A DNA stretch of 64,000 nucleotides, taken from contig PABP01000021.1 of assembly GCA_002699585.1 (NCBI GenBank), forward strand, positions 124,001 through 188,000, in the 5' to 3' direction. Source of the stretch: Anaerolineaceae bacterium. Lineage in GTDB: Bacteria > Chloroflexota > Anaerolineae > Aggregatilineales > Phototrophicaceae. Every line of letters begins with the position of its first letter. Positions within the stretch are counted from its first letter, which is position 1. Position numbers and translations under genes: made by a program. This document shows, piece by piece, positions 62,103-64,000 of this stretch. The notes beneath the pieces were generated by a model, which saw nothing but the letters and a program-made list of their open reading frames with translations, did no database searches and was not told where the DNA came from.

Positions 62103-64000
62103 CTAATCCTCATCTTCTATTGGTTGTTCGGCCTTTTCCTTCATACGCTTTTCAATGATGCGCTTGAAGGGATCTTCGCCTTTAGGGATCATCACGCGCC
62201 GTGCACGACCACCGCCAACAGCTTCACCGACCACGCCCAGTTCAGCCAACATATCGACCAGACGGGCGGCACGCGGGTAGCCTAGCCCCATACGCCGTTG
62301 GATCATGGACGCACTGGCTTCCTGTGTTTCAACGACCAGTTCGATGACATCTTCTAGCATGGGGTCGGTTTCAGCCAGGAACTCGCGCCGTGTCAGGCCG
62401 CGTTCCCAGGGCGCACGGTCTTGGGTCATCTTGCCGCTATCGAGCTGTTCCTGATACCACTCGCGCCAGAATTCGGTGATTTGCCGGACCTCATCATCGC
62501 TGACGAAGCAGCCCTGCACACGCTTAGGTCCCGCTGCACCGGGGTCCTGGAAGAGCATATCCCCATTGCCGAGCAATGTTTCCGCGCCCACAGCATCCAG
62601 AATCACGCGCGAATCTACGCCGGATGCGACTGAGAAGGCGATGCGTCCAGGGAAGTTAGCCTTAATCAAGCCTGTGATGACATCAACACTGGGGCGCTGC
62701 GTAGCCACGACCAGATGCATACCGACCGCACGCGCCATCTGTGCCAGTCGTGTGATGGCCATTTCCGTTTCTTCTGGCTGGCTCATCATCATATCGCCGA
62801 CCTCGTCAATCAGAATGACGATATAAGGCATGAAATCGGCCCCGCGGCGGCGTGAGCCAAATTTTTCATTGTAGAGGTCGATGTTGCGGACAGCGTGTTC
62901 TTCCAGCAGCTTATAGCGCCGATCCATTTCGCGGGTACACCACTTCAACACGCCGACGATACGCTCCATATCGGTTTCGACTGGCCCAACCAGATGTGGA
63001 ATGCCGTTAAAACGGCTTAACTCGACCATCTTCGGGTCGAGCATCACCATCTGCACCGTATCAGGCGAATTGTTCATGATGATGGCTGTCGCCAGGGCTG
63101 CAATACATACCGACTTGCCCGACCCGGTCGTGCCTGCGATCAGCAAGTGGGGCATCTTGGCCAGGTCAACAGGCACAGGCCGGCCAGCGACATCACGTCC
63201 TAGCGGGATTGTCAGGGGTGTTCCCTTGCGCTGAGAAAATTCGTAGTAATCCTTGCTCTCATACACCGACCGCAGATGGACCATGCTGGGACTGCTATTC
63301 GGCACTTCGATGCCCATATAGGTCGTACCCGGTACGGGTGTTTCCAAACGCAGCCGCTTAGCTGATAGCGCAAGCGAAAGGTCATTATGATACGAGGCAA
63401 TCTTGCTCAGACGTGTGCGTTCGGTTGTACCATCGCGCTTGCGCTGATAAGGTTGGATAGCATACCGAGTCACTGTTGGCCCCACCTGAACGTCCACCAC
63501 ATCAATATCAATGTCGAACTCAAGCAGCGTATTCTCAATGAGCACCACATTGCGGTTGATTTCGTCCTCATCGGGTGGCGTCATTGGTTCATCAGCCAGG
63601 ATTTCCAGGGCGGGTAGCTTCTTGCTGCGCTTGCCGACCTTCTTGGCTTCTTCCATCTTCTTGACTTCAAAGTAGCGTTTTTCACGTCCATCCGGGCGGG
63701 TCACAACCAGATGACCATCGTCCGTCTTCTTCTTGCCCACTTCACCAATCAAGTTGAATTCTGTGACCATTTCTTCACGGCTTTTGGTGAACAGCGGGTG
63801 ATTTTCGATATCTTCGTAGTCTTCTTTACGGCGCTTCTTGGTGCGCTTACCTGCGCGTCTGCGCAATTCACGTAAGGACGGTGGCAAACTATCGGGGTTT
63901 GGCCGAATACGGAGCAGGGGCGCTTCTCGGCTGGAGAGAATTTCTTCAGGGATACCGTATGTATCGGCGCGGCTGAATATCTCCGCCAAGTCATTATCCG
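62103..64000 (-). CDS. ftsK: FtsK/SpoIIIE-type DNA translocase (N-terminal part outside window)
   Basis: At least 632 residues; the frame is open to the window edge, so the membrane-bound N-terminus is not seen. After a basic segment (RRRAGKRTKKRRKEDYEDI) comes the alpha/beta motor: VGPTVTRYAIQP, Walker A IAGTTGSGKSVCI, Walker B YIVILIDEVGDMMM, and VVATQRPSVDVITGLIKANF. The gamma winged helix at the C-terminus (EASASMIQRRMGLGYPRAARLVDML) binds orienting DNA sequences. It pumps chromosome DNA at the septum during division. A TTG at 63989 is not a likely start. It is convergent with nth. Confidence 0.94.
   Translation of the reverse strand, partial: DNDLAEIFSRADTYGIPEEILSSREAPLLRIRPNPDSLPPSLRELRRRAGKRTKKRRKEDYEDIENHPLFTKSREEMVTEFNLIGEVGKKKTDDGHLVVTRPDGREKRYFEVKKMEEAKKVGKRSKKLPALEILADEPMTPPDEDEINRNVVLIENTLLEFDIDIDVVDVQVGPTVTRYAIQPYQRKRDGTTERTRLSKIASYHNDLSLALSAKRLRLETPVPGTTYMGIEVPNSSPSMVHLRSVYESKDYYEFSQRKGTPLTIPLGRDVAGRPVPVDLAKMPHLLIAGTTGSGKSVCIAALATAIIMNNSPDTVQMVMLDPKMVELSRFNGIPHLVGPVETDMERIVGVLKWCTREMDRRYKLLEEHAVRNIDLYNEKFGSRRRGADFMPYIVILIDEVGDMMMSQPEETEMAITRLAQMARAVGMHLVVATQRPSVDVITGLIKANFPGRIAFSVASGVDSRVILDAVGAETLLGNGDMLFQDPGAAGPKRVQGCFVSDDEVRQITEFWREWYQEQLDSGKMTQDRAPWERGLTRREFLAETDPMLEDVIELVVETQEASASMIQRRMGLGYPRAARLVDMLAELGVVGEAVGGGRARRVMIPKGEDPFKRIIEKRMKEKAEQPIEDED

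Overview
The window looks like ordinary chromosome of a member of the Chloroflexota, most likely Anaerolineae-like. The clues are extracytoplasmic proteins with long Thr/Pro 'TPxPT' or Glu/Pro/Thr linkers, lipoprotein signals ending in Ala-Cys, large domain fusions, and the pairing of a TIGR03960-type radical SAM gene with a TIGR03936/DUF2344 gene. The assignment is an inference from gene content; there is no rRNA here. I see about 54 protein genes, tightly packed. I find no tRNA, rRNA, CRISPR array or insertion sequence.

Layout. 1-9.6 kb: the 3' end of a surface protein, a CcdA-TlpA thiol-redox pair, a cupin, a GNAT, a DHH-CBS-tRNA nucleotidyltransferase fusion, a lipoprotein, and a UbiA prenyltransferase. 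9.7-17.5 kb: an M1-like metallopeptidase lipoprotein, a membrane protein, a VOC protein, PEP carboxylase, a Nudix-like protein, and a DinB-like protein. 17.7-25.8 kb: a YifB/ComM-type AAA protein, FtcD, then a 1674-residue ammonium-transporter/histidine-kinase fusion followed by a CheY-like regulator. 25.8-30.6 kb: fructosamine kinase-like, SDR, Dabb and MOSC proteins, an MFS carrier, and an enoyl-CoA hydratase-like protein. 31-38.5 kb: an aminotransferase behind a possible attenuator leader, convergent with a complete branched-chain amino acid ABC transporter (livKHMGF). 38.7-47.6 kb, all minus strand: a fasciclin lipoprotein, fabD, rpmF, glmS, plsC, a pseudouridine synthase of the RluB type, and a glycosyltransferase; this is envelope and lipid building work. 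47.7-55 kb: an OmpR-type regulator, a PPC-domain lipoprotein, ddl, a CorC-type protein, a MurF-like ligase and an alpha/beta hydrolase. 55-64 kb: radical SAM protein, a mosaic beta-propeller-like protein, psuG, DUF2344, two small membrane proteins, an SRAP/YedK protein overlapping endonuclease III, and the FtsK motor domain running off the end.

The strongest non-coding find is on the minus strand in the 419-base gap ahead of glmS. It contains the conserved blocks of a glmS self-cleaving ribozyme (cleavage expected between 44075 and 44074), with compensated stems and an extra hairpin inserted in the core. This predicts that glucosamine-6-phosphate controls the glmS mRNA in this lineage. The second is a promoter, a 17-codon upstream ORF and a strong terminator with a competing pairing, all placed before the aminotransferase gene at 30973. 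The third is the ammonium transporter-kinase fusion, which keeps both pore histidines and the phosphorylatable histidine and is followed by an intact receiver.
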